64,000 nucleotides of DNA from Gemmatimonadota bacterium (GTDB lineage Bacteria > Gemmatimonadota > Gemmatimonadetes > Longimicrobiales > Gaopeijiaceae): assembly GCA_022823225.1 (NCBI GenBank), contig JAJDXM010000026.1:20788-84787 (forward strand), in the 5' to 3' direction. The notes under the pieces were generated by a model. That model saw nothing but the letters and a program-made list of their open reading frames with translations. It ran no database searches and had not been told where the DNA came from. The translations under genes were made by a program, and so were the position numbers. Shown piece after piece: positions 1 through 8,476 of this stretch (the stretch's first letter is position 1; every line of letters begins with the position of its first letter).

Positions 1-243
1 GACGCCCCGGGCGAGCCAGATGCCCAGCTGGACGGCCACGTTGCGGGGGGTGGGGGGGATGAGGTAGGCGACCCGGTCGCCGGGCGAAAAGGTGTCCATG
101 GTCAGAAGGATGTTCCGCCATGCCGACGCTTCTGCCAGCAGCTGCGCATAGCTGCGGCGACCGTGCCCGCCGCTCAGCGCGATTTGGTCCGCGCGGGCGG
201 GCTGTGCGATGCGGGCCAGGAGGCTGTCGCCGGTGCCGTTGAT
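1..243 (-). CDS. AMP-dependent acyl-CoA synthetase/ligase, N-terminal fragment (runs off the window)
   Basis: The reverse strand reads an open frame to the window edge. Its peptide includes RRSYAQLLAEA, then GDRVAYLIPPTPRNVAVQLG and IWLARGV, the usual N-terminal pattern of AMP-forming acyl-CoA synthetases (ANL family), which activate carboxylates as acyl-AMP and transfer them to CoA. The AMP-binding core motifs lie outside the window, so the substrate cannot be judged. The start is unclear. A good AAGGAG lies at 253-258 and the codon 9 nt downstream is ATC (241-243), a rare initiator; an in-frame ATG at 325-327 would add 28 residues unlike the family. It is divergent from the Yip1-like gene, and an inverted repeat at 430-447 lies between them. 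Confidence 0.72.
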   Translation of the reverse strand, partial: MNGTGDSLLARIAQPARADQIALSGGHGRRSYAQLLAEASAWRNILLTMDTFSPGDRVAYLIPPTPRNVAVQLGIWLARGV

Positions 244-429
244 GTTACGTGGCTCCTTGCCGGGGCAAACAGATCCCCGCGCACAAAGCGGGGTTCGGCG
301 GGGAGGAAGGTGTGGCCGGTCCTCCATCCGCGACAGTGCAGACTTGGCGCGCAGCCGCAGCTGGTCGCATCTTAGGCCAGTGCATGGCGCAGCCCGGGAG
401 ACACAGTGTGTATCGAAAACATGACATAT

Positions 430-447
430 TGTAACGTCCTCTTTACA
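430..447. promoter_or_regulatory. Inverted repeat TGTAA-N8-TTACA, operator-like
   Basis: The 18-nt site TGTAACGTCCTCTTTACA has 5-bp palindromic arms around an 8-nt centre, as dimeric regulators bind. It lies in the gap between the divergent acyl-CoA synthetase and Yip1-like genes. The same arms and spacer length recur at 13418-13435 and, with one changed base, at 13439-13456. The cognate regulator is unknown. Confidence 0.4.
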
Positions 448-485
448 TTTTGGGCCTTGAGGGGCGAGTATGGGGAATCGTCCCC

Positions 486-1052
486 GTGACCGTGAATTCA
501 GCGCGCGCCGCTGGCGCCACCCCCCGTGGCCTGCTGGCCCGAATGCTCGGCGCGTGCCTGTGCCGGGCGACCGTGTACCGGGAGTTGGCGGAGCGGACTC
601 CGATCGGCCAGGCCGCGATCGTGGTCGTGCTCGTCTCCGGCGTAGCCACGGTCCATGACTACGGTCTCGGCTGGTTTCCGATGTTCACGAGGGGTGCGGT
701 CAATCTGTTGCAATGGCCGGTGTGGGTCGCGATCGGGTATGTGGTGGCGGGCCGCCGCGGGGGCGGGGGCGAAGGCCGTCCCGAAGCCGCTCCCGGTCCG
801 CCTGCGGGCAACGGGCCGACCACCGATTGGCGACGGCTGCTGGCTGTCCTCGGTTTCGCGCGAATGCCAGGCATCCTCGTCGCCCTCGCGCCGGTCATCG
901 GGGGAATACAATTCGCGGCGCACGTCTGGATGCTGGCAGCGGGCGTGATCGGGATCCGGGAGGGGCTGGGCGTCGGCACCGTGCGCGCCGTCCTCGCGGC
1001 GTTGCTAGGAATGATCCCATACTGGATCGTGCTTGTCTTCTACCTACACTGA
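486..1052 (+). CDS. Yip1-domain-like integral membrane protein
   Basis: A protein of about 188 residues with several hydrophobic segments: around AIVVVLVSGVATV, NLLQWPVWVAIGYVVAG, and a C-terminal cluster APVIGGIQFAAHVWMLAAGVIGI and VLAALLGMIPYWIVLVFYLH. The plan (short cytosolic N-terminus, about five membrane helices, glycine/proline-rich loop at the centre) resembles bacterial Yip1-family proteins of unknown function. The frame opens at a TTG at 450, but the GTG codons at 486 and 492 leave the inverted repeat at 430-447 outside the gene and are preferred. It ends 13 nt before the cytochrome start used here. No enzymatic role can be assigned. Confidence 0.6.
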   Translation: MTVNSARAAGATPRGLLARMLGACLCRATVYRELAERTPIGQAAIVVVLVSGVATVHDYGLGWFPMFTRGAVNLLQWPVWVAIGYVVAGRRGGGGEGRPEAAPGPPAGNGPTTDWRRLLAVLGFARMPGILVALAPVIGGIQFAAHVWMLAAGVIGIREGLGVGTVRAVLAALLGMIPYWIVLVFYLH

Positions 1053-1065
1053 CGGATCGGACGAA

Positions 1066-2622
1066 ATGGCAGGAATGGGCTCGCGGCGCGCCAACGACTC
1101 CTCCGGGTCGCCTGCGCTGGCCGCAGCAACGCTGTTGTTGGCCGTGGCCGGTCTGGCGGTCTGGGCCGCGACGCACCGTGACGTCCCCGGCGCCGAAGCT
1201 GCCGATGTCGCGTTCCTGGACCCCCCCGGGGCCGCGGCGGCCGATTTGGCTACCTCGGCGCCGTCGCACCAGGAGGTTCCCGAAGGAGCCGTGCTGATGA
1301 AGGAGCTCGGGTGCGGCGCCTGCCATACCGGGGTGCCGGAAGGCGATGCGATCCGCGAAGTCGCCCCGCCTTTCGGTGAAGGCGCCGCACCTCTGGCGCC
1401 CGCGTACATCTACCACTACCTGGCCGATCCGCAGACCGTGCGGCCCGATATCGCGCCGGCACGGATGCCGCGCTACGAACTGAGCGAGCGAGAGCGCGTC
1501 GCCCTTGCTCTCTTCATCACCAACGAACGGGAGCTTCGCGGCGTGGACGACGCGCTGCGCGAGGCGATGGCCCGCCACCCGGAAGCCGGCCGGGCGGAAG
1601 GCAGCGCTGTCTTCGAGTCCCTGAACTGCGGCAACTGCCACCTTCACCCGGACTTCGAGGCGCGCGCCAGTGCCCCGGACCTCGGGGCGACGGGGCTGCG
1701 CGTGCGCGAAGACTGGCTCGCGGGGTACCTTGCCCGCCCGGTCGCGATCCGCCCGGCCGGCACCCTGCCCGGTCGTGGGGACCGAATGCCCGACTTCCGC
1801 CTCAGCCCGGCGGAGGTTGCCTCGATCACCGACTACCTCCTCGCCCTTGAGACGCCCTCGCCCGGTGCGTCGCCCGAGCCACGGTCCCCGCAGATTCAGC
1901 CGTGGGAACCCCTCGCGCTCTCCCCCTTCTCGATGCGCAAGGCGGAGACGCTGCTGCGGGACCGCTGGAGCTGCCTGGGCTGTCACCAGCTCGGCGACGA
2001 TGGCGGACGGATCGGTCCGCGCCTCGACGGAATCGCGGCGCGGCTGCGTCCGGAGTACGTCCGCCACCTGGTCCAATACCCCGAACACCTCACACCGGGT
2101 TCGATCATGCCGGCGTCGCTGGAGCAGCCCGGCCGGATGGATCTCATCGCCTCCTATCTGCTGCTGCGAGAAGGCGAATGGGCGGGTAGCGAGCGAATCC
2201 CGGACATGCCGGCCCTTGGGCGCGGGTCCGCGCGCGATGCAGGATTGGCGGCGGTCGCCGGCGACCCCGGCGCCCGTCTGGACGCGGGCGGGGGCGCCGA
2301 TCCGGACCTGGGCGCCCGCCTCTACGCCACCCACTGCGCGGCCTGCCACGGCGTGCGGGGGGGAGGGGACGGGTTCAATGCCTCGTTCCTGCCCGTCGTC
2401 CCCACGGTTCACGCCGATTCGGCGGCGATGTCGCTTCGTGCCGACGACACCCTGTATGACGGAATCCACGGAGGCGGTTGGATCCTCGGCAAGAGCCATC
2501 GGATGCCGGCATACGGAGCCTCGCTGGATGACGCCCGGAAGCGGGCCCTTGTCGCCCACATGCGCGCCCTGTGCCGCTGTCTGGGCCCCCAATGGTCACG
2601 CGACGGGCGACGAGGCCGGTGA
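1066..2622 (+). CDS. Membrane-anchored tetrahaem cytochrome c
   Basis: The 518-residue product has one N-terminal membrane helix (about residues 17-35), then four CxxCH haem-binding sites: CGACH (83-87), CGNCH, CLGCH and CAACH. Each is followed by a segment like a class I cytochrome c fold, with a downstream Met-containing motif such as ARMPRY, GDRMPDF, SIMPASL or HRMPAY as likely axial ligand. It should be a periplasm-facing electron-transfer protein built from four mono-haem domains. The frame is open from 1033, but ATG 1066 avoids overlap with the upstream gene. It overlaps the octahaem gene by 4 nt (GTGA at 2619-2622), so the two are probably coupled and work in one electron-transfer chain. 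The redox partner is not identified. Confidence 0.85.
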   Translation: MAGMGSRRANDSSGSPALAAATLLLAVAGLAVWAATHRDVPGAEAADVAFLDPPGAAAADLATSAPSHQEVPEGAVLMKELGCGACHTGVPEGDAIREVAPPFGEGAAPLAPAYIYHYLADPQTVRPDIAPARMPRYELSERERVALALFITNERELRGVDDALREAMARHPEAGRAEGSAVFESLNCGNCHLHPDFEARASAPDLGATGLRVREDWLAGYLARPVAIRPAGTLPGRGDRMPDFRLSPAEVASITDYLLALETPSPGASPEPRSPQIQPWEPLALSPFSMRKAETLLRDRWSCLGCHQLGDDGGRIGPRLDGIAARLRPEYVRHLVQYPEHLTPGSIMPASLEQPGRMDLIASYLLLREGEWAGSERIPDMPALGRGSARDAGLAAVAGDPGARLDAGGGADPDLGARLYATHCAACHGVRGGGDGFNASFLPVVPTVHADSAAMSLRADDTLYDGIHGGGWILGKSHRMPAYGASLDDARKRALVAHMRALCRCLGPQWSRDGRRGR

Positions 2623-4982
2623 CGCTGGACTCGCGGTGGAGATTGCCGCGCCTTGCCGGCGCGTCGGCATTGGCCCTGCTCGTCGCGTGCGACGACGGTG
2701 CGGAGTCGTCCGCTGGCCGCGGCGCCGAGGTGTCGTCCGTCAACGCCGAGGACTTCGCGGGCTCCGCGGCGTGCGCCGGCTGTCACGAGGCGCAGTACGG
2801 CGCATGGGCTGCGTCGACCCACGGACGGGCGGGCGGCGAACCCGGCCCGGAGTCGGTCATCGCCCCCTTTGACGGCACCCCTATCGTGTTTCGCGACGGC
2901 ACGGTGCTGCCGCTCGTCGATTCCGCCGGGCGGCACGTATTCGTCGTTCGCCAGGAAGGGCGTCCCGAGCAGGAGATCCGCGTGCACGGGGTGATCGGGG
3001 GCGGTCACATGCTCGGTGGGGGCACCCAGGGATTCGTGACCCGCGTGCCCGACGGTACCGTGCGCTTCCTTCCCTTCGACTACTCGCGGCAGCTGGACGC
3101 CTGGTTCTGCAACACCGCGACCCGTGCGGAGCTGGGATGGCAACCGGTTACCCCGGAGATGTCCCTGGGAGACTGCGGGGACTGGCCCCCGGTGCGGATC
3201 CTGGGCACGATGTCACGCTTTGCGAACTGCCAGTCGTGTCATGGCAGCCAGATCACCGCCATCCTGGAACCGGGGACGGGCGTCGCCACCGCCTGGAACT
3301 CGCTCGACATCAATTGCGAGTCCTGCCACGGTCCGGCCCGGCGCCACGTGGAAATGATGGCGGAAGTCGGGAGCGGAGACGGTGCTTCGTCGGCGGAGGG
3401 CGTCTTGCCGGCGGACCGGGGCTCGGCGGGCACCATCGCGGACGCCATCGACATCGGCCTCACCAGCCGGGTCACCGACGGTGTGGAGCAATCGCTGAAC
3501 GTCTGCTTCCACTGTCATTCTCTCAAGGATGTGGCACGGGAGGGCTACCTCTCCGGGGCGGAGCTTACCGACTACTACGCGCTTCTCCTCCCGGCGCTGG
3601 GAGACGAACCCCACCTCGCGGACGGACGCGTCCGCACCTTCGCCTACCAGGGTGCGCACCTGTCGTCGTCCTGCTACGTGGACGGCAGCATGACCTGCGT
3701 GAGCTGCCACGAACCCCACGGCCTGGGCTACTGGGACGTGAACCGGCTGCCCCTCGCCAGCGAGATCGACGACGGCCAATGCACGTCGTGTCACGCTTCC
3801 AAGGCCGCCGATCCGGAGGCGCACACCTTCCACCCGCCCGAGTCGCCCGGCGCCAGATGCGTGTCCTGCCACATGCCCTATCTGCAACACCCCAGCATCG
3901 GCGACGCGGTGCCCTTTGCCCGCTCCGACCATTCGATTCCCGTGCCCAGGCCGCAACTCGATGGCCGACTTGGCCTGGTGAGTGCCTGTCGTGGGTGCCA
4001 CACCGACCAGAGCGAGCTGAGACTCCAGGCGTGGGTGGACGAACGGTGGGGCGAGACCAGGCCCCAGGATCCGGTCACGGCTGGGCTGCTGACCGTGACC
4101 GACGCCATGGGGGGCGATCTCGCCGCGCGTCTCCTGCTCCGTCCGGGTGAGGGGGGCGCGATGGACCAGGCCAGGGGACTGGGCCGTTACATCATGGGCT
4201 GGGTGCGACTTGGGGAGGGGCTGGGCCGGGACGGGGCCGAACGCATGGCCCTGCTCGCCGAATCCGAAGACCCCGATCTGCGGGCGATGGCGCTGGTGGC
4301 GCTGCACGTCGCCGCTCCGGCACGGGGCGCCGGCACCGGAGCCACCCCGGACGCAGACGCCGTGGCGGCCTCCGCCCGGGACGAGTCCGACGGAGTGCGC
4401 CGCCGCTGGGTCATGGTGTTGGGCTTTCTGGCGGAAGAGGCCCGCGCCATCGAGGACTGGGCCACCGCCACGGAGCTGTTGCAGCGCGCGCTCGCGGTGT
4501 CGCCGGAGGAGCCGGGCGTACTTCTCACGCTCGGGCTCGTGCGCAGCGCCGCAGGCGACCCGGCGGGAGCGATCGATGCGTTGTCGCGCAGCCTCGACGC
4601 GGATCCGAACCAGCCGGTCGCGCGGGTGAACCTCGGGATCGTGCTGGCCGCGGGTGGTGACGACGAGGGTGCGGTGCGCGAGTACGAGGCCGCGATCGCC
4701 CTGAACCCGTACGAGGCCATGGCCTACGTCAACCTCGGCAACCTCTACCTGCGCCGCGGGAACACCGCCCAGGCGATCAGCGTCTACGAGGAGGCCGTGG
4801 CCGCCGGCCCCGAAATCGCCGCCGCCCACCGCAATCTCGCTGTGGCGCTGGGGCGGGCCGGCCGCTTCGACGAGGCGATTCCCCACGCCCGCCGAGCCGT
4901 CGAGTTCGCCCCCGGAGACCAGGCGGCGCGCGACATTCTGCGGCAGCTGGAAGAGGCGGCCGGCGGCGGGGCGCAGCCTTGA
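2619..4982 (+). CDS. Octahaem cytochrome c lipoprotein with C-terminal TPR repeats
   Basis: The 787-residue product starts with a lipoprotein signal (ALALLVAC, Cys about 24). It carries eight CxxCH motifs: CAGCH (52-56), CQSCH, CESCH, CFHCH, CVSCH, CTSCH, CVSCH and CRGCH. Their spacing and the frequent following His fit the cytochrome c554/hydroxylamine-oxidoreductase-like multihaem family. The last 170 or so residues form about five TPR repeats (for example AVREYEAAIALNPYEAMAYV). Start choice: GTG 2619 overlaps the tetrahaem stop as GTGA and sits after GAGG; ATG 2592 is an alternative. It is probably a periplasmic or outer-membrane-tethered electron carrier or reductase with a protein-docking tail. 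No catalytic haem (non-CxxCH) is evident, so a specific reductase name is not justified. Confidence 0.85.
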   Translation: MTLDSRWRLPRLAGASALALLVACDDGAESSAGRGAEVSSVNAEDFAGSAACAGCHEAQYGAWAASTHGRAGGEPGPESVIAPFDGTPIVFRDGTVLPLVDSAGRHVFVVRQEGRPEQEIRVHGVIGGGHMLGGGTQGFVTRVPDGTVRFLPFDYSRQLDAWFCNTATRAELGWQPVTPEMSLGDCGDWPPVRILGTMSRFANCQSCHGSQITAILEPGTGVATAWNSLDINCESCHGPARRHVEMMAEVGSGDGASSAEGVLPADRGSAGTIADAIDIGLTSRVTDGVEQSLNVCFHCHSLKDVAREGYLSGAELTDYYALLLPALGDEPHLADGRVRTFAYQGAHLSSSCYVDGSMTCVSCHEPHGLGYWDVNRLPLASEIDDGQCTSCHASKAADPEAHTFHPPESPGARCVSCHMPYLQHPSIGDAVPFARSDHSIPVPRPQLDGRLGLVSACRGCHTDQSELRLQAWVDERWGETRPQDPVTAGLLTVTDAMGGDLAARLLLRPGEGGAMDQARGLGRYIMGWVRLGEGLGRDGAERMALLAESEDPDLRAMALVALHVAAPARGAGTGATPDADAVAASARDESDGVRRRWVMVLGFLAEEARAIEDWATATELLQRALAVSPEEPGVLLTLGLVRSAAGDPAGAIDALSRSLDADPNQPVARVNLGIVLAAGGDDEGAVREYEAAIALNPYEAMAYVNLGNLYLRRGNTAQAISVYEEAVAAGPEIAAAHRNLAVALGRAGRFDEAIPHARRAVEFAPGDQAARDILRQLEEAAGGGAQP

Positions 4983-5177
4983 GCGCGCTGGTGCTCGCGC
5001 AGTACGTTTCGACGCGGGAAACGCCGGTCGCGGGACCGCTCCTGATCGGTGGGGGCGCAGCCGTGGCTGGCGGTGGGCGCTGCGGTGATTCTGGTGGGAT
5101 TGGGGGTGGCGGGGGTGGTGACGGCGAGATATGCGAGGGCCGGGTCCGCCAGGTCCGCCGAGTTCATCGACTGGTAA
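4979..5177 (+). pseudogene. Small single-helix membrane protein, apparently frameshifted
   Basis: A TTG at 4979 overlaps the previous stop as TTGA and begins a plausible peptide (SALVLAQYVST), but downstream that frame turns into glycine/arginine-rich noise. In the +1 frame, from about 5049 to the TAA at 5175-5177, a clear membrane helix follows (QPWLAVGAAVILVGLGVAG) and ends in SAEFIDW. Removing one G from the run at 5051-5055 would join both halves into one protein of about 65 residues. This could be a sequencing error, a real frameshift, or simply a 42-residue ORF starting at GTG 5049. The function is unknown. Confidence 0.35.
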
Positions 5178-5202
5178 CCAGCCATTTGAGGAGACGTTAA
5201 CT

Positions 5203-5505
5203 GTGGTCCCGATTCTGTTCTTTATGCTGGTGTTCTTTGGTGGTTTCGCGGTCGCGGGCACCATCATCTGGCTGCTCGCTCAAAGGTCGCTTGGTGGCTC
5301 CGACTGGCGGAACCGGCTGAGCCGCCTGGAAGCCGACGTGAAACGGCTGGGGGACGGTGGAACCCGGGCGGACCTCGAAGACGAAGTCCGCCGCCTCGAC
5401 GAGAAGGTGGAGTTCCTGGAGAACCTGCTGGCCGACCGTCCCGGGACTGGTGCGCTTCCGCCGGGAGGCGAGAACGATCCCCGCCCTTCGCCGCGAAAGC
5501 CCTGA
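5203..5505 (+). CDS. Small membrane protein with coiled coil (PspB-like architecture)
   Basis: A 100-residue product: an N-terminal membrane helix (VVPILFFMLVFFGGFAVAGTIIWLLA), then a charged heptad-like stretch with RLEADVKRL and LDEKVEFLENLLADRP. The GTG start at 5203 is chosen because GAGGAG ends 9 nt upstream; the longer frame from 5131 lacks such a signal. The layout (one helix plus a short coiled coil ending in LExLL) recalls PspB/PspC-type stress proteins, but the resemblance is architectural and no orthology is claimed. It lies downstream of the cytochromes and convergent with the Tsx-like gene. Confidence 0.6.
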   Translation: MVPILFFMLVFFGGFAVAGTIIWLLAQRSLGGSDWRNRLSRLEADVKRLGDGGTRADLEDEVRRLDEKVEFLENLLADRPGTGALPPGGENDPRPSPRKP

Positions 5506-5553
5506 GAAGCCGCGCGACGGTACGCGGTGGGCGAAAGCGCTTATGCCAGGCCC

Positions 5554-6351
5554 TCAGAACTGCCACACCCCCAGCAACTGGACGATGCTCTCCGTCACGT
5601 CGGTCCCCAGCTTGTTGCTCCAGTACTGATACTCGATGCCGACGTGCACGTTGCCGCCGCCGACGTTCCACCTGAACTGCGGCTGGGCGAGGATTGACGA
5701 GGGGACGTCGTTGCCGAGTTCGTCGGAGGTGGCGACGGCGTATTCGGCGTGACCGGTGATCGAGAACGACTGTCCGCCGACGCTGAACGGATAGAGGCCG
5801 TTCACGTCCAGGATGAAGCGGTTGTCGAGCTCCGGAGGACTCCCGCCGGCCAGCCCGCGGCCGCCGTCGATCCCCAGCGCCAGGTCCGTGTTCAGGAAGA
5901 TGAACCCGGGTAGATCCCACGCGACTCGCCCCCCCGGCAGCCACTGCCGGACGTTGGCATCGGTACCAAGCGCGGCCCCCATGAAGAGGCCGAAGTCGGC
6001 GATGGGTCCCGCCGAGAGGTCCTGCCCCGTCAGCTTGCCCAGGCTGAAGTTCGAGTACCATTCGCCGTAGGCGTCCATCTCGTTGAAGCCGTCGTTGCCA
6101 CCGTCGTCAATCAGGTCGATGAAGTAGAAGTTGTCGCCGAACTTCCACTGGGACGCGTGCTGCATGGTCAGCACGGTGGTGCCGTTCGACACTTCGGTGA
6201 ACGGGTTGGTCTGGCTCCCGTACTGGTAGTGGACTTCGGTCTGGGCGTTTGCGGCGAAGGGGGTGGCAGCCGCCACGGCGATGCAGAGGGCGGCGGCGAA
6301 GGAACGGCGGGCGCCGCCGCTCGTCTCGCACGCGTGCGTCTCGGGTCTCAT
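5554..6351 (-). CDS. Tsx-like outer-membrane channel protein
   Basis: A 265-residue precursor with a signal peptide (RRSFAAALCIAVAAATPFAANAQ) and alternating-hydrophobicity strands rich in Trp, Tyr and Gly. The C-terminal stretch HVGIEYQYWSNKLGTDVTES and the terminal ...LLGVWQF with final Phe match the nucleoside-specific channel-forming Tsx-like family. It should form a small outer-membrane beta-barrel. Its ATG overlaps the symporter stop as ATGA (6348-6351), so the barrel and inner-membrane transporter are translated together and probably serve the same solute. Whether that is a nucleoside or an organic acid cannot be read from the sequence. Confidence 0.75.
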   Translation of the reverse strand: MRPETHACETSGGARRSFAAALCIAVAAATPFAANAQTEVHYQYGSQTNPFTEVSNGTTVLTMQHASQWKFGDNFYFIDLIDDGGNDGFNEMDAYGEWYSNFSLGKLTGQDLSAGPIADFGLFMGAALGTDANVRQWLPGGRVAWDLPGFIFLNTDLALGIDGGRGLAGGSPPELDNRFILDVNGLYPFSVGGQSFSITGHAEYAVATSDELGNDVPSSILAQPQFRWNVGGGNVHVGIEYQYWSNKLGTDVTESIVQLLGVWQF

Positions 6352-8039
6352 CCCTGGCCTCCCTGCCCCGCACCTCCGGGCACCCGGATCCGCTCGACCA
6401 GCTCACGCACGCTGGCCGGCGGCGACGGCGTAAACTTCGACACCGTCAGCGCGACCGCGAAATTCAGCAGCATCCCCAGCGTCCCGATTCCTTCCGGCGA
6501 GATTCCGAACCACCAGTTCTCCGGCGAGTCGGCGGCCGGGTTGACGAAGCGGAAGTAGATGATGTACGCCGCGGTGAAGGTGATGCCCGACACCATCCCG
6601 GCGATCGCGCCCTCGCGGTTCATCGTGCGCGTGAAGGTGCCAAGAATGATCACGGGAAAGAACGACGAGGCCGCGAGGCCGAAAGCGAACGCCACTGTCT
6701 GCGCCACGAAACCCGGCGGGTTGATCCCCAGCAGCCCCGCCACCGACACGGCGAAGAACGCGCTGAGCCGCGCGGCAATGAGCTCGCCGCGCTCCGAGAT
6801 GTCGGGCCTCAGCGCCCGTTTCAGCAGGTCGTGGCTGATCGCCGACGAGATGACCAGCAACAGCCCGGCCGCGGTCGACAGCGCCGCCGCCAGCCCGCCC
6901 GCCGCCACCAGGCCCACCACCCAGTTCGGCAAGCGGGAGATCTCGGGGTTGGCGAGCACCATGATGTCGCGGTCGATCGTCAGCTCGTTGGCGTCCGGGT
7001 CGGCGACGTACCGGATGTTGCCGTCCCCGTTCTTGTCGTCGAAGGTGATGAGCCCCGTGTCCTCCCACTTGCTGAACCACTCGGGCATGGCGTCGTAGGG
7101 CTGCCCCGCCACCGTGTCCAGCAGGTTGGCGCGGGCGAAGACGGCCACGGCGGGCGCGGTCGTGTAGAGGATCGCGATGAAGAGGAGCGCCCAGCCGACG
7201 GAAATGCGCGCGTCCCGCACCTTCGGCACCGTGTAGAAGCGGATGATGACGTGCGGCAGACCCGCCGTGCCGACCATGAGCGCCGCCGTGATGAAGAACA
7301 CGTCGATCATCGACTTGGTGCCGTCGGTGTAGGCGGTGAAGCCCAGTTCCCGGTGCAGCCCGTCCAGCTTGTCGAGGAGGAAGACGCCGCTCTCTGGGTC
7401 CGCGCCGCCGAAACCGAGCTGCGGGATGAATGTTCCCGACAGCATGACCGCCAGGAAGAACGCCGGCACCATGTAGGCGAAGATCAGCACGCAGTACTGC
7501 GCCACCTGCGTGTAGGTGATGCCCTTCATCCCCCCGAGCACTGCGTAGAAGAGCACGATCCCCATCCCGATGATCACCCCCACCGTCACGTCCACCTCGA
7601 GGAAGCGGCTGAAGACGATGCCCACGCCCCGCATCTGCCCGCTCACGTAGGTGAACGACACGAAGATCGCGCACGCCACCGCCACCACGCGCGCCACCTG
7701 CGAGTAGTACCGCTGCCCCACGAACTCCGGCACCGTGTACGCCCCGAACTTGCGCAGGTAGGGCGCCAGCAGGAGCGCGAGCAGAACGTAGCCGCCCGTC
7801 CATCCCATCAGGTACACCGACCCGTCGTACCCCATGAACGAGATCAGCCCGGCCATCGAGATGAACGACGCCGCCGACATCCAGTCGGCCGCCGTGGCCA
7901 TCCCGTTGGCGAGGGGCGACACCCCGGTGCCGGCTACGTAGAACTCCTTGGTGGAGCTGGCCCGCGACCAGATCGCCACCCCGATGTAGAGGGCGAAGGA
8001 GAGCCCGACGAGCACAAAGGTCCAGAGGCGGACGTCCAT
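6348..8039 (-). CDS. Sodium:solute symporter, large subunit (SSS family, VC_2705-like)
   Basis: The 563-residue product has about 13 hydrophobic helices and SSS-family signatures: FYVAGTGVSPLANGMATAADWMSAASF near residue 32, and LVAAGGLAAALSTAAGLLLV with ISHDLLKR near residue 380. It belongs to the acetate-permease-like branch of Na+/solute symporters. The partner gene 3 nt upstream encodes a DUF4212 small subunit, the pairing typical of the two-component VC_2705-type symporters; this points to uptake of small carboxylates, though the substrate is not proven. A loop of about 60 residues with an acidic stretch (DDKNGDGNIRYVADPDANE) interrupts the middle of the protein, and its DKNGDGN segment resembles a calcium-binding loop. 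Confidence 0.88.
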   Translation of the reverse strand: MDVRLWTFVLVGLSFALYIGVAIWSRASSTKEFYVAGTGVSPLANGMATAADWMSAASFISMAGLISFMGYDGSVYLMGWTGGYVLLALLLAPYLRKFGAYTVPEFVGQRYYSQVARVVAVACAIFVSFTYVSGQMRGVGIVFSRFLEVDVTVGVIIGMGIVLFYAVLGGMKGITYTQVAQYCVLIFAYMVPAFFLAVMLSGTFIPQLGFGGADPESGVFLLDKLDGLHRELGFTAYTDGTKSMIDVFFITAALMVGTAGLPHVIIRFYTVPKVRDARISVGWALLFIAILYTTAPAVAVFARANLLDTVAGQPYDAMPEWFSKWEDTGLITFDDKNGDGNIRYVADPDANELTIDRDIMVLANPEISRLPNWVVGLVAAGGLAAALSTAAGLLLVISSAISHDLLKRALRPDISERGELIAARLSAFFAVSVAGLLGINPPGFVAQTVAFAFGLAASSFFPVIILGTFTRTMNREGAIAGMVSGITFTAAYIIYFRFVNPAADSPENWWFGISPEGIGTLGMLLNFAVALTVSKFTPSPPASVRELVERIRVPGGAGQGGQG

Positions 8040-8042
8040 GGG

Positions 8043-8300
8043 CTAGTCTTCCGCCACCCCGTACTCCCGGTCCAGCCGGTTCATCAGGCGTGCATACACG
8101 AAGATCAGCACCACGAAGACGTAGATCGACCCCTGCTGCGCGAACCAGAAGCCGAGCTTGAACCCGGTGCCCGGGATGCGGATGGCGTTGAAGGCATCCG
8201 CCAGGAGGATCCCGAAGCCGAAGGACACGGCGAACCAGATCGCGAGCAGGATCCAGAGGTAGCGGAGGTTGCGGGCCCAGTAGGCGGCGGCGTCGGGCAT
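8043..8300 (-). CDS. DUF4212 small subunit of sodium:solute symporter
   Basis: An 85-residue protein with two membrane helices (YLWILLAIWFAVSFGFGILLA and GSIYVFVVLIFVYARLMNRLD) separated by IRIPGTGFKLGFWFAQQG, the hallmark of the DUF4212 family. The frame is open to 8450, but the ATG at 8300 (PDAAAYWARNLRYLW) fits family length and removes an improbable N-terminus. No strong ribosome-binding site precedes it. It is followed after 3 nt by the symporter and is the first gene of this minus-strand operon. Confidence 0.82.
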   Translation of the reverse strand: MPDAAAYWARNLRYLWILLAIWFAVSFGFGILLADAFNAIRIPGTGFKLGFWFAQQGSIYVFVVLIFVYARLMNRLDREYGVAED

Positions 8301-8422
8301 GGCTTGGGCGGGGTAGGGGATGACAAGGGTGGAATCGGTGCGGTCGCAATATTGGGCCGGGGCGGTGCGGTTCGCCAGTACGGGTAGCGTAGTACGGTCA
8401 CCGGGCCAAGCCGGCATAATGC

Positions 8423-8438
8423 TGTCATTTCCATTACA
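8423..8438. promoter_or_regulatory. Imperfect inverted repeat upstream of the antitoxin gene
   Basis: TGTCATTTCCATTACA lies 39 nt before the FitA-like start. The arms TGTCA/TTACA are palindromic except one base, with a 6-nt centre, and the right half plus flank (TTACATTTTG) is identical to that at 443-452. Ribbon-helix-helix antitoxins usually autoregulate by binding such sites; whether this one is used is inferred from position only. Confidence 0.3.
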
Positions 8439-8476
8439 TTTTGCGTTCACCGTTCGAGCACGGAGGTATAGGACCG

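Noticed and set aside
895..2592. Long antisense ORFs over the cytochrome genes (also 3213-5267)
   Set aside because: They are opposite to multi-CxxCH genes and have no recognisable domain.
6249..8387. A 712-codon plus-strand ORF over the symporter operon
   Set aside because: Peptide is His/Arg/Glu-rich shadow sequence; the minus-strand membrane proteins are clear.
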